Under the pieces are notes generated by a model. The model was not told the DNA's origin. It made no database searches and was given only the letters and a program-made list of their open reading frames with translations. Shown here piece after piece: positions 8,157-16,167 of a stretch of DNA of 64,000 nucleotides; position 1 is the stretch's first letter; every line of letters starts with the position of its first letter. A program made the position numbers and the translations under genes. The DNA is from Amycolatopsis echigonensis (GTDB lineage Bacteria; Actinomycetota; Actinomycetes; Mycobacteriales; Pseudonocardiaceae), in contig NZ_JACJHR010000019.1 in the NCBI RefSeq assembly GCF_014174495.1, positions 1-64,000 of the forward strand, written 5' to 3'.

Positions 8157-8747
8157 ATGACGCACAACCGGCGCGGACGGCCGCGTGAGCAGGGAATCGA
8201 CGCGGCAGTGCGGGCCGCGGTCAACGAGCTGCTGGAGGAGGTCGGCTACCAGAGGTGCACGGTCGACGCGATCGCCGCGCGCGCCGGCGTCGGCAAGGCG
8301 GCTCTGTACCGGCGCTGGAAGTCCAAAGCGGAACTCGTCTTCGCCGCAGTCGTGCACGATGACGCGATCGCGGCACCGCACGACACCGGCACTCTGCGTG
8401 GTGACGTAGCAAGCGTTCTCGCCGACATTCAGTCCGCTTTGGACGGACCACAGGTGCGAAACGCCTTGCCCGGCCTGCTTGCCGACCTCCGCGCCGAGGA
8501 CGGCCCCACGGCCCGGCTTGGCGAACTGTTCCTGATCCGGGAACGGGCGTACCTGGCCGAAGTGCTCGACCGCGCGATCGCCCGCGGCGAACTGGCCCGG
8601 CGACCCGAGGTGCCGGTAGTGCACGCGATGCTGCTGGGTTCGGTTTTCGCCTGGTTGCACCTTCTTCGCGAGGCAGTGCCGCCGGGCGGTCTCGCCGACG
8701 CGCTCGCCCCCGGCTTGTACGGTGCCATCATTGAGCTAGGCAGGTGA
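8157..8747 (+). CDS. TetR/AcrR family regulator
   Basis: 196-aa TetR-family repressor. The helix-turn-helix is clear (CTVDAIAARAGVGKAALYRRWKSKAELV, residues about 38-65); the C-terminal ligand domain carries the TetR_C pattern typical of actinomycete multidrug-type regulators. It faces the SRPBCC gene across the palindrome at 8125-8145, which suggests autoregulation plus control of that gene. ATG 8157 is the only start that keeps the full N-terminal basic arm (RRGRPREQ). Confidence 0.9.
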   Translation: MTHNRRGRPREQGIDAAVRAAVNELLEEVGYQRCTVDAIAARAGVGKAALYRRWKSKAELVFAAVVHDDAIAAPHDTGTLRGDVASVLADIQSALDGPQVRNALPGLLADLRAEDGPTARLGELFLIRERAYLAEVLDRAIARGELARRPEVPVVHAMLLGSVFAWLHLLREAVPPGGLADALAPGLYGAIIELGR

Positions 8748-8777
8748 TTTCTCTCGTGGCCGCAACGGATCCCGCAC

Positions 8778-9038
8778 TCACCGCCGAGGCCGAGGCGACG
8801 GCTTACGCCGGGACAGTTCGTCCGCGATTATCGCCTCCATGCGGGTGCTCGTGCTGCGAAGGACGCGGTATCCGCGACATGCCACCACGATTACCGCAAT
8901 CCCGACAACCGCGGCGATCGACCAGGCCGGCCCGTGCGAAACCAGGGCGTCGCGATAGTCGCGGGCAAGATAGCCCAGTCCGAGCCCGGCGGCGAGAGCG
9001 TCGAGAAGCGCGAGCGGAACCCGGCCGGGCATGGTCAT
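8778..9038 (-). CDS. small membrane protein
   Basis: 86-aa protein with two predicted membrane segments (PLALLDALAAGLGLGYLA and AWSIAAVVGIAVIVVACRGY) and a basic C-terminus (SRRKPSPRPRR). ATG 9038 is preceded by GAGAGGAGG, a strong ribosome site, whereas the longer frame has none. No family is recognised. It is convergent with the TetR gene, 30 bases apart. Confidence 0.6.
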   Translation of the reverse strand: MTMPGRVPLALLDALAAGLGLGYLARDYRDALVSHGPAWSIAAVVGIAVIVVACRGYRVLRSTSTRMEAIIADELSRRKPSPRPRR

Positions 9039-9192
9039 GGCGGCCTCCTCTCGGGACCCGACCCCCTGCAATCTAGGCGACCGGAGGCCCGCACGAGGGG
9101 TCTCGACCCGATCGGCCTACGCCCCCGGCCCGCGCGGGGCCTGTGCTAAGTTGACTCGAACTGGGGGGATCGACCTGCGGAAGCGAACCCAG

Positions 9193-9266
9193 GGGCCGGT
9201 AGCTCAGTTGGTTAGAGCAGGGGACTCATAATCCCTTGGCCGTCGGTTCGAGCCCGACCCGGCCCA
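9193..9266 (+). tRNA. tRNA-Met (anticodon CAT)
   Basis: A complete cloverleaf is present: acceptor arms GGGCCGG (9193-9199) and CCGGCCC (9259-9265) with discriminator A; D-loop with AGTTGGTTA; anticodon stem GGGGA/TCCCT around loop CTCATAA, with CAT at 9227-9229; T-arm GTCGG-TTCGAGC-CCGAC (9242-9258). No CCA is encoded. The lack of C1:A72-type initiator features suggests an elongator; tRNA-Ile2 (CAT read as lysidine) is less likely. A TAAGTT -10-like box lies at 9147-9152. An integrase remnant lies 134 bases downstream. Confidence 0.95.
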
Positions 9267-9399
9267 CTCTACCTCCCCTTGTATAGGGTCTGACCTGCGA
9301 AAACGCTGCTGTTAACGATCTTGACACGTGGTTTGGCGGCGATACCGGGGCGGGCGCGGCGCTCGTAAAGCAAGGGACTGGACGAATTCGGCTGTTTTC

Positions 9400-10050
9400 A
9401 TGACCGCCGTTGAGGTGCTGGAGCGACGCATCAGGGAGTTCGTCTCGGACTGGAGAACGCACCTGAGGGCCAAGAACCGCGCCGACTCGACGATCGACGC
9501 CTGCCTCGACAGCGTGGCCATGCTGGTCAACTACCTCGACGACGAGAACATGCCGATGCTGGCCCCTGAAATCGGCCGCCGGGAGCTGGAGCGGTATTTC
9601 GAGTACCTCCGCCAGCGGCCGAATTTCCGCACCGGCGAGTCGCTGTCGCACAGTTATATCTCCAAGCAGTATCGGCACCTGCAGCAGTTCTGGCGCTGGC
9701 TCGACGACGTGGAAGAGATCGTCGAGTTGTCCCCGTTCTACAAAATGGAGGTGCCGCACGTCCCCGACAATCCGCCGACGGTTCTGCGGGAAAACGAGCT
9801 GAAGAAGCTGCTGGCCACAACGAAGGGGAAAGGATTTGCCGAACTGCGGGACCGGGCGATCATTTTGGTGCTGATCGACTGCGGGGTCCGGGTCGGCGAA
9901 CTGTCGCTGTTGACGGTGGCGAATCCGGCGGAGCAGGAACGTGGCAGCTTCGATTTCGACGTCGATGTCGTCCGCGTTCTGGGGAAGGGCCGTCGGGCGT
10001 GCGACGCGCCGTTCAACCCGGCAACCGTGGAAGCTCCCGAAGTGCGGTGA
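9400..10050 (+). pseudogene. truncated tyrosine-recombinase integrase
   Basis: 216 codons of a phage-integrase family protein. The N-terminal SAM-like core-binding domain is intact (residues about 10-110), and the catalytic domain begins with the first active-site Arg in DCGVRVGELSLL. The frame then stops after KGRRACDAPFNPATVEA, so the second Arg, the His-x-x-Arg box and the nucleophilic Tyr are missing; full proteins are usually 300 aa or more. The sequence changes abruptly near 10033 into an antisense thiolase fragment. It is adjacent to tRNA-Met, the usual place for an integrated element. Inactive remnant. Confidence 0.85.
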
Positions 10051-10150
10051 GCACGTGTGCCGTCAGGTCGCCGGGATGGACGGCGGAGAGGCTGCCCCCA
10101 CGCTTGCCAACCGGGGTCCGTACGGCTTCGACGATGACGGCATCGCGCGC
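10034..10150 (-). pseudogene. N-terminal fragment of an acetyl-CoA acyltransferase (thiolase)
   Basis: On the minus strand the sequence reads RDAVIVEAVRTPVGKRGG...HPGDLTAHVLTALRE, the conserved first 38 or so residues of thiolases and clearly related to the intact thiolase at 22082-23239. The start codon has become GCG and the rest of the gene is absent; homology ends where the integrase remnant begins (about 10033). It is a decayed gene end left by a deletion or rearrangement. Confidence 0.8.
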
Positions 10151-10465
10151 AGGGTCGGCTCTCCTTGTGTTCGTCTGGGTCGATCCCAGGAAATGTCGCT
10201 GCTGGCCGGGCGCAGAGCGTGAGGGGCGAGGCCGGCCGCCGTGTCCGCGTCTGGGCAATGCCTTGACGTGCCAGCCATACAGCGTCGGGTGCGCGGAGTT
10301 CGTACCTCATAGGCAGCGGCTCACGCACGCATTGCGGTTGGGTCTTTGCCGGGCGATCCTCCGGATGGTTCGGTGAAGCCAGGTTGGCGGGCGCCGTCAT
10401 GCGCGAGGAGGACGGTATGGCCAACGCCGCCGTCTTCGGACTTCTCTGACCTCGAAAGGCGACCC

Positions 10466-11233
10466 ATGCAGCTCGAGAACCTCACTACCGCGATCACCGG
10501 CGGCGCCTCCGGGCTCGGCCTGGCCACCGCCCGCCGGCTGGTCAAGGCAGGCGGCCGCGTCACGTTGATCGACCTGCCCGCCTCCGACGGCGCGGCCGTC
10601 GCGGCCGAACTCGGCGACCGGGCCCGCTTCGTGGCGGGCGACGTCACCGATCCCGATTCGTTCGCTGCGGCGCTCGACGAGGCCGAGACCCAGGGCGAGG
10701 GACTGCGCGGTCTCGTCCACTGCGCGGGCTCCGGCCGCAAGATGCGCATTCTCGACAAGGACGGCAAGGCCGGGTCGCTGGAGGACTTCGAGTTCGTCAT
10801 CAAGCTCAACCTGGTCGGAAGCTTCAACGCGCTGCGGCTTGGGGCCGAGCGGATCGCCCGCCGCGACGTGGTCGACGGGGAGCGCGGAGCGATCGTCCTG
10901 ACCGCGTCGGTCGCGGCGTTCGAGGGCCAGATCGGGCAGATCAATTACGCCGCGTCGAAGGCAGGCGTGGTCGGCATGACACTCGTCGCCGCGCGCGACC
11001 TGGCCTCGAAGGGAATTCGGGTCTGCACGATCGCCCCGGGCATCATGGACACGCCGCTGCTGGGCCGGCTGCGCGACGACGTCCGCGCCGCGCTCGCGGC
11101 CAGCGTGCCGAACCCGCACCGGCTCGGCACGACCGACGAGTTCGCGCTGCTCGCAAGCCAGATCTTGGAAAACGGCTACTTGAACGGCGAAACGATCCGC
11201 CTCGACGGCGCCATCCGGATGGCGTCGCGCTGA
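10466..11233 (+). CDS. short-chain dehydrogenase, 3-hydroxyacyl-CoA dehydrogenase type-2-like
   Basis: 255-aa SDR with the NAD-binding motif TGGASGLG (residues about 11-18), the NAG-equivalent CAGSG, and the catalytic Ser...Tyr-x-x-x-Lys set (TASVAAFEGQIGQINYAASKAG). The C-terminal pattern APGIMDTPLL...PHRLG is that of the HSD17B10/type-2 3-hydroxyacyl-CoA dehydrogenase group, which oxidises 3-hydroxyacyl-CoA in beta-oxidation of branched or steroid-derived chains. GAAAGG precedes the ATG at 10466. It fits the beta-oxidation island that follows, although it is cut off from it by a strong terminator. Confidence 0.88.
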   Translation: MQLENLTTAITGGASGLGLATARRLVKAGGRVTLIDLPASDGAAVAAELGDRARFVAGDVTDPDSFAAALDEAETQGEGLRGLVHCAGSGRKMRILDKDGKAGSLEDFEFVIKLNLVGSFNALRLGAERIARRDVVDGERGAIVLTASVAAFEGQIGQINYAASKAGVVGMTLVAARDLASKGIRVCTIAPGIMDTPLLGRLRDDVRAALAASVPNPHRLGTTDEFALLASQILENGYLNGETIRLDGAIRMASR

Positions 11234-11244
11234 TCCCCGCGCCG

Positions 11245-11280
11245 GCCGCGTCCGCTCGCGCCAGCGCGAGCGGACGCGGC
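11245..11280 (+). terminator. strong hairpin terminator after the SDR
   Basis: A perfect 16-bp stem (11245-11260 with 11265-11280) with a 4-nt loop, 12 bases past the SDR stop and 18 bases before the next gene's start. Confidence 0.85.
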
Positions 11281-11297
11281 GCGTCTAGGATGCCCGC

Positions 11298-12215
11298 GTG
11301 GATCCGCAGCATGTCCGGTACTTTCTCGCGGTGGTCGACCACGGCAGCGTCAACGCCGCCGCCGGAGCTGTCGGCGTGGCCCAGCCGACGATCTCCCAGG
11401 GGCTGCGCTCGCTTGAACGGGAGCTGAAGACGCCGCTCTTCTATCGCATCGGCCGCGGCATGGTGCCGACCTCGGCCGGCCACGCTCTCGTGGGCCCGGC
11501 GCGGACCATTCTGCGCGACATGGCGACCGCGGCTGGTTCCGTGCCGGACGCCGAGGGCCGGCTCAACGGCCGGGTCGATATCCGGGCGCATCCGGCGGTG
11601 GCCAGCGGGGCCCTGCCGCTGATCGTCGCGGAATTCCACCGGCGGCATCCGCAGGTGCGCGTCACGCTGGCCACGATGTATGACGAAAGCCGCGTCGACG
11701 AACTCTTGCACAACGCGGTCTGCGAGGTCGTTGTGGCCCACTTGCCGGTCGCGTGCCGGGCGGCGGAGAGCCTGACCACGCTCGCGCTCGGCACCCAGGA
11801 GTACGACCTCGTCCTCCCGCCTGGCGAGGACTCGCCGCAAGTCGGTTCGCTCGCCTGGGAGGACCTCGACGCGGCGATGATCGTGGTTCCGCAGGGAACT
11901 GCCCACGCGCAGCGCATGTATGAGGCGATGAGCCCCGGCCAGCGGGCCCGCCGACCGGCGGTGGTGGTGCAGAACCGCGAGGCGCGGCTCGCCTTCGCGC
12001 TTGCCGGCGCCGGACCGACGTGGGTCGAGCGCTCGTTGCGGGATACTGCCCTCCAGCACGGCGCGCGCGTCCGGGAAATGGTTCCGGCGCTGCCAGCCCG
12101 ATACGGACTGGTCTACCACGACGAGTCGCTTTCCCCGCCCGCGCGGGCGTTCCTGAACGTTGCCGCGGAGATCGCCGGGACGACGCCGGAACCGGCTCCG
12201 GCGTCCGAGGCCTGA
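11298..12215 (+). CDS. LysR family transcriptional regulator
   Basis: 305-aa LysR-type regulator. It has an N-terminal winged helix (MDPQHVRYFLAVVDHGSVNAAA, AQPTISQGLRSLEREL) and a periplasmic-binding-protein-like effector domain. GTG 11298 lies 7 bases after a TAGGAT -10 box, which suggests a leaderless transcript starting right after the terminator. It is convergent with a second LysR gene with only 5 bases between stops. The target is unknown; the neighbouring acyl-CoA genes are candidates. Confidence 0.88.
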   Translation: MDPQHVRYFLAVVDHGSVNAAAGAVGVAQPTISQGLRSLERELKTPLFYRIGRGMVPTSAGHALVGPARTILRDMATAAGSVPDAEGRLNGRVDIRAHPAVASGALPLIVAEFHRRHPQVRVTLATMYDESRVDELLHNAVCEVVVAHLPVACRAAESLTTLALGTQEYDLVLPPGEDSPQVGSLAWEDLDAAMIVVPQGTAHAQRMYEAMSPGQRARRPAVVVQNREARLAFALAGAGPTWVERSLRDTALQHGARVREMVPALPARYGLVYHDESLSPPARAFLNVAAEIAGTTPEPAPASEA

Positions 12216-12220
12216 CCGCG

Positions 12221-13093
12221 TCAGGCCGGCCCGGCAAGCGGGAACGTCGCCAGGAAAGCCGTGGCCGCGGGCGAAAGCTGGTCGGCACGGTAGACGCACG
12301 CCACCTCACGCCGGATGTCCGGGTCGAGCCCGCGCAGCTCGACGCCGGTCAGCTGCCGCTCGGCGATGCCTTCCGGCATCACGGCCATGCCCGCGCCGAG
12401 CCGCACCAATTCCCAGGTGACCTGCCGGAATCCGCTGCGCACTGTCGCGTCCCGCGCGGGTGGCAGCGCCTCGGGGTGCTCGACGAGATCGGCCAGCCGG
12501 TCGTCGACGCCGCGGATCAGCGGCAACTTCGCGAGCATGGCCTGCGGGACCGGATCGGGCAGGTCAGCCGCGAGCTGGGGCGTCATCGCCAGGACCATCC
12601 GCTGCGGCCCGATCGGCCGGACAGTCAGCGACGCCGCTTTCAGCGGGAGCGTGGCGAGCCCGAGGTCGGCGTGGCCCTGGCGCACTTCGGCGACCACCCC
12701 GCCCACATGCCCGGGGTCGGTGATCCGCACTTCGACGTCCGGGTGCCGGGTGCGGAACGCCTGCACCAGGATCGGCAGCGGATGGAGCGTCACGTCGGCG
12801 ACCGCGCTGATCCGCAGCTGGCCGGCCCGAAGCTCGCGGACCGCGCCGACCCGGTCGCGCGCCACCGCGACATCTCTGAGCACGCGGCGGGCAGCCACCT
12901 CGAACGACCGTCCGGTGCCGGTCAGTTCGAGGGCGCGGCCGGTCCGGTCGAACAGGTCCGCGCCGAGTTCGCGTTCGAGCGATTTGATCGCCTGCGACAG
13001 CGACGGCTGGGCGATGAAGAGGGCCTGCGCTGCCTTGGTGACGCTGCCGTGGTCGACGACCGCGATGAAGTACTCGACGAGCCGTAGGTCCAC
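12221..13093 (-). CDS. LysR family transcriptional regulator
   Basis: 290-aa LysR-type regulator with the standard winged-helix domain (MDLRLVEYFIAVVDHGSVTKAAQALF, AQPSLSQAIKSLEREL) and effector domain. It is divergent from the enoyl-CoA hydratase/acyl-CoA dehydrogenase operon, and a symmetrical T-N11-A-type site lies between them at 13118-13134. This is the classical LysR arrangement, so it most likely activates that operon in response to a pathway acyl-CoA or acid. Confidence 0.9.
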   Translation of the reverse strand: MDLRLVEYFIAVVDHGSVTKAAQALFIAQPSLSQAIKSLERELGADLFDRTGRALELTGTGRSFEVAARRVLRDVAVARDRVGAVRELRAGQLRISAVADVTLHPLPILVQAFRTRHPDVEVRITDPGHVGGVVAEVRQGHADLGLATLPLKAASLTVRPIGPQRMVLAMTPQLAADLPDPVPQAMLAKLPLIRGVDDRLADLVEHPEALPPARDATVRSGFRQVTWELVRLGAGMAVMPEGIAERQLTGVELRGLDPDIRREVACVYRADQLSPAATAFLATFPLAGPA

Positions 13094-13117
13094 CCGCCGA
13101 GCATAGGCGAGCGGCCG

Positions 13118-13134
13118 GATAGGCGCGGCCTATC
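13118..13134. promoter_or_regulatory. LysR operator
   Basis: Perfect inverted repeat GATAGG-CGCGG-CCTATC, containing the T-N11-A core typical of LysR sites, 25 bases upstream of the divergent lysR and about 85 bases before the hydratase start. Confidence 0.7.
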
Positions 13135-13218
13135 GCTTCGGGCGTGGCTGCGTCTTGGACCCGGTCCGGCGCGGAGAGCAGAGTGAGGCTGCAATGCCGT
13201 CGACCGGACAGGAGCAGC

Positions 13219-14019
13219 ATGGCGACACCGCTACGCGTCGAGCGCGCCGACGCGATCGAGACATGGACCCTCGACCTGCCCGCGCAGCGCAATCCGATCT
13301 CCGGCCCCGACATGATCGACGCGCTGGTGGCCGCGGCCGACCGGGTCAACCGCGACAGCACCGTCCGCGCGGTGGTCGTGACCGGTGCTGGCAGTGCCTT
13401 CTCGTCGGGTGGCAACGTCAAGGACATGGCCGGCCGCGCCGGGTTGTTCGGGCACCCGCCGGTCGGGCAGCGCACCGCGTACCGGGACGGGATCCAGCGC
13501 ATCCCGCGGGCATTGCACGCCTGCGAGGTCCCGCTCATCGCGGCGGTGAACGGGCCGGCCGTCGGGGCCGGCTGCGATCTGGCGATGATGTGCGACCTGC
13601 GGATCGCGTCCACGACGGCGTTCTTCGCGGAGTCGTTCGTGAAGCTCGGCATCATCCCGGGCGACGGCGGCGCGTTCTTCCTGCCGCGGGCGGTCGGCGC
13701 GGCGCGGGCCGCGGAGATGACACTCACCGGCGATCGCGTCGACGCCACCACCGCCATGGAGTGGGGCATCGTCTCGCGCGTCGTCGAGCCCGACCAGCTG
13801 CTGCCGACCGCTTTCGAACTGGCTCGGCGAGTCGCGGCCAATCCGCCGCACGCCGTCAGAATGGCGAAGAGGCTGCTGCGCGAAGCCGAAGGCCGCAGCC
13901 TCGACGGCGTGCTCGAGCTGTCCGCCGCCTACCAAGCGATCGCGCATCAGACCGCGGACCACCACGAGGCCGTCGCCGCGATGCTCGAAAAGCGCCGGCC
14001 GAACTTCCAGGGGGCGTGA
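13219..14019 (+). CDS. enoyl-CoA hydratase/isomerase (crotonase family)
   Basis: 266-aa crotonase-fold protein. The oxyanion-hole segment SSGGNVKDM and the second segment NGPAVGAGCDLAMMCD are clear. At the two catalytic glutamates of classical hydratases, this protein has Asp (GAGCDL) and a non-Glu residue (FAESFVKLG), while PGDGG carries an Asp. It is therefore more likely an isomerase or atypical hydratase than a standard crotonase. ATG 13219 has AGGAG 6 bases upstream. Its TGA overlaps the ATG of the acyl-CoA dehydrogenase (TGATG), so they form one operon. Confidence 0.87.
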   Translation: MATPLRVERADAIETWTLDLPAQRNPISGPDMIDALVAAADRVNRDSTVRAVVVTGAGSAFSSGGNVKDMAGRAGLFGHPPVGQRTAYRDGIQRIPRALHACEVPLIAAVNGPAVGAGCDLAMMCDLRIASTTAFFAESFVKLGIIPGDGGAFFLPRAVGAARAAEMTLTGDRVDATTAMEWGIVSRVVEPDQLLPTAFELARRVAANPPHAVRMAKRLLREAEGRSLDGVLELSAAYQAIAHQTADHHEAVAAMLEKRRPNFQGA

Positions 14020-15140
14020 TGCGTCGACGGATTTCGCTGTTACCGCAAGGAAAACGAGAGAGCGCCGAACTGATGGCGCTGCGCATGGAGGTACGCGAAT
14101 TCGTCGCCGCGCAGCTCGAGGACGGCCATTTCACCCCTGACGTCGACAGCTGGCTCGGCGGCCACGACCCGGCGTTCACCAAGGCGCTGGCCGCACGGGG
14201 CTGGCTCGGCATGACGATCCCGGTCGAGTACGGCGGCCACGGTCGCGGCTTCGGAGAACGCTTCGTCGTCACTGAGGAGCTGCTGGCCGCGGGAGCCCCG
14301 GTCGCGGCGCACTGGATCGCCGACCGGCAGGCCGCGCCGTCTCTGCTGAAGTACGGCACCGAAGCGCAGAAGCGACGGTACCTGCCGGGAATCGCCGCGG
14401 GGGAGGTGTACTGGGCGATCGGGATGAGCGAGCCGGACACCGGCTCCGACCTGGCCTCGGTGCGCACCCGGGCGGACCGCGCCGAAGGCGGCTGGCGGAT
14501 CACCGGGACGAAGGTCTGGACGTCCGGCGCGCACCACGCAGACGCGTTCTTCGCGCTGGCGCGCACCGAGCCGCCCGATCCCGAACACCGGCACGCAGGC
14601 CTCAGCCAGTTCATCGTCGAGCTGTCCTCGCCGGGCGTCGAGATCCGCCCGATCCTCGCCCTGGACGGCTCGCATCACTTCAACGAGGTCCGTCTCGACA
14701 GCGTCTTCGTGCCGGACGACCTGGTACTGGGCGCCATCGGCGACGGCTGGACCCAGGTTACGTCCGAACTCTCCTACGAACGCAGCGGGCCGGAACGTTT
14801 CCTGTCGACCTACCGCCTGCTGGCCGGTCTCACCCGAGACGCGGATGCCGCGGTCGGCGCGTGCGTCGCGCGGCTGGCCGGGCTGCACCGGATGTCGTCG
14901 GCGGTCGCCGCGGGTCTGGCCCGGCACGAGGACGTCTCCACCGCGGCGGCCGTCGTGAAGGTGCTGGGGACGACGTTCGAAGGCGACGTCGCCGATCTCG
15001 CCGACCGGCGGACGGCGCCTGGTGACGAACTCGCCGCGCTCGTCCGGCGCGCCGTCACCCATCGACCCGGATTCACGCTGCGCGGCGGTACCAACGAGGT
15101 GCTGCGCGGCGTGATCGCACGAGAATTGGGGCTGCGATGA
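14019..15140 (+). CDS. acyl-CoA dehydrogenase, large subunit of a pair
   Basis: 373-aa acyl-CoA dehydrogenase. The FAD/substrate motif YWAIGMSEPDTGSDLAS (about 130-146) and the C-terminal FAD motif LRGGTNEVLRGVIARELGL are both present. The middle domain is intact; the C-terminal helical domain is somewhat short. It overlaps the next gene, a second and more divergent dehydrogenase, by 4 bases. Such adjacent unequal pairs are known from actinobacterial alpha2beta2 enzymes that oxidise cholesterol-type side chains, in which FAD sites form between subunits. Confidence 0.88.
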   Translation: MRRRISLLPQGKRESAELMALRMEVREFVAAQLEDGHFTPDVDSWLGGHDPAFTKALAARGWLGMTIPVEYGGHGRGFGERFVVTEELLAAGAPVAAHWIADRQAAPSLLKYGTEAQKRRYLPGIAAGEVYWAIGMSEPDTGSDLASVRTRADRAEGGWRITGTKVWTSGAHHADAFFALARTEPPDPEHRHAGLSQFIVELSSPGVEIRPILALDGSHHFNEVRLDSVFVPDDLVLGAIGDGWTQVTSELSYERSGPERFLSTYRLLAGLTRDADAAVGACVARLAGLHRMSSAVAAGLARHEDVSTAAAVVKVLGTTFEGDVADLADRRTAPGDELAALVRRAVTHRPGFTLRGGTNEVLRGVIARELGLR

Positions 15141-16123
15141 CCGAACTGCCTGATCCGCCCTCGGCCGACCCGGACCTGGTCGCCACCGTCCGCGAGGTGA
15201 TCGCCGACGAGAGTCCCGGCCGGTGGGACCGGCTGGCCGGGCTGGGCCTGACCCGGCTGACCGCGCCGGAGGCCGAAGGCGGAAGCGGAGCCGGCTGGCG
15301 GGAAGCGGCCGTGGTGGTCGGCGAACTGGCTGCCCAGGGCAAAGCGCTCCCGGTCGGAGAGCACGACCTCCTCGCCGGATGGCTGCTGCGCTCGGCGGGA
15401 TTGCCCGGGGACGACCGCCGCCGGACCGCGGCGATCCTCCGCGACGGCACCGCGGCGGAGGTCCCGTTCGCCGCCGAGAGCGAGCGCGTCGTGTGCTTGT
15501 GGCAGGACGGCCCGGTCTGGCGGGTCGCCGACGTGCCCGCGGATTCGCTCACGATCACGTCTGGGGAGAACCTCGCGGGCGAGCCGCGGGACACCGTCAC
15601 TGTCGCGGACGAGGTGGCCGGTGCGCCGGTCGGCCCGGCAGTCGCCGGGCAGTTCGAGTTGCGGGCCGCGCTGCTGCGCGCGATCCAGGTCGTCGGCGCG
15701 CTCGAAGCGGCCTGCGCGCTCGCGATCGAGCACGTGACGACCCGGAAGCAGTTCGGCCGTCCGCTGGCGAAGTTCCAGGCCGTCCAGCATCTGCTGGCAG
15801 ATCTGGCGGCGGAAGCGACGCTCGCACGGGCCGCTGTGGACGCGGCGGTGGACACCGCCGCCGCCGCCGATTCCCCGGACGAGTTCGCCGTCGCGGTCGC
15901 GCGCTCGTGCGCGGGCCATGCCGCTTCGGTGGTCGTCCGTCACGCACACCAGCTGCACGGCGCGATCGGGACCGCGCAGGAGCACTTCCTGCACCGCCTG
16001 ACCCTCCCGGTGCTGGCGTGGCGAGCGGAGTACGGGACCACGGAGCAGTGGGACGCCCGCGTGGCCGCAACCGCGTCGGCGGCCGGGCCGGACGGTCTCT
16101 GGGGTCTGGTCACCGGCACCTGA
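15137..16123 (+). CDS. acyl-CoA dehydrogenase-like second subunit
   Basis: 328-aa protein recognisable as an acyl-CoA dehydrogenase by its C-terminal half: ALEHVTTRKQFGRPL-type segment (IEHVTTRKQFGRPLAKFQAVQH), helical bundle, and HQLHGAIGTAQEHFLHR, which supplies FAD contacts. The N-terminal half is degenerate, and the GxSEPxxGSD motif is missing. It starts inside the preceding gene (ATGA overlap). Likely the structural partner of that protein in a heteromeric dehydrogenase. It ends 2 bases before an 18-bp terminator stem. Confidence 0.85.
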   Translation: MTELPDPPSADPDLVATVREVIADESPGRWDRLAGLGLTRLTAPEAEGGSGAGWREAAVVVGELAAQGKALPVGEHDLLAGWLLRSAGLPGDDRRRTAAILRDGTAAEVPFAAESERVVCLWQDGPVWRVADVPADSLTITSGENLAGEPRDTVTVADEVAGAPVGPAVAGQFELRAALLRAIQVVGALEAACALAIEHVTTRKQFGRPLAKFQAVQHLLADLAAEATLARAAVDAAVDTAAAADSPDEFAVAVARSCAGHAASVVVRHAHQLHGAIGTAQEHFLHRLTLPVLAWRAEYGTTEQWDARVAATASAAGPDGLWGLVTGT

Positions 16124-16125
16124 CG

Positions 16126-16167
16126 CAGAACGGAAAAGCGGCCCTCGCCGGCCGCTTTTCCGTTCTG
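16126..16167. terminator. bidirectional hairpin terminator
   Basis: A perfect 18-bp stem (CAGAACGGAAAAGCGGCC at 16126-16143 with 16150-16167) and a 6-nt loop fill the whole gap between the convergent stops at 16123 and 16168. The A-rich left arm and T-rich right arm favour both directions. Confidence 0.92.

Noticed and set aside
9193..9266. tRNA-Ile2 (CAT)
   Set aside because: The anticodon is the same, but the overall body fits Met better; the lysidine identity elements could not be confirmed by eye.
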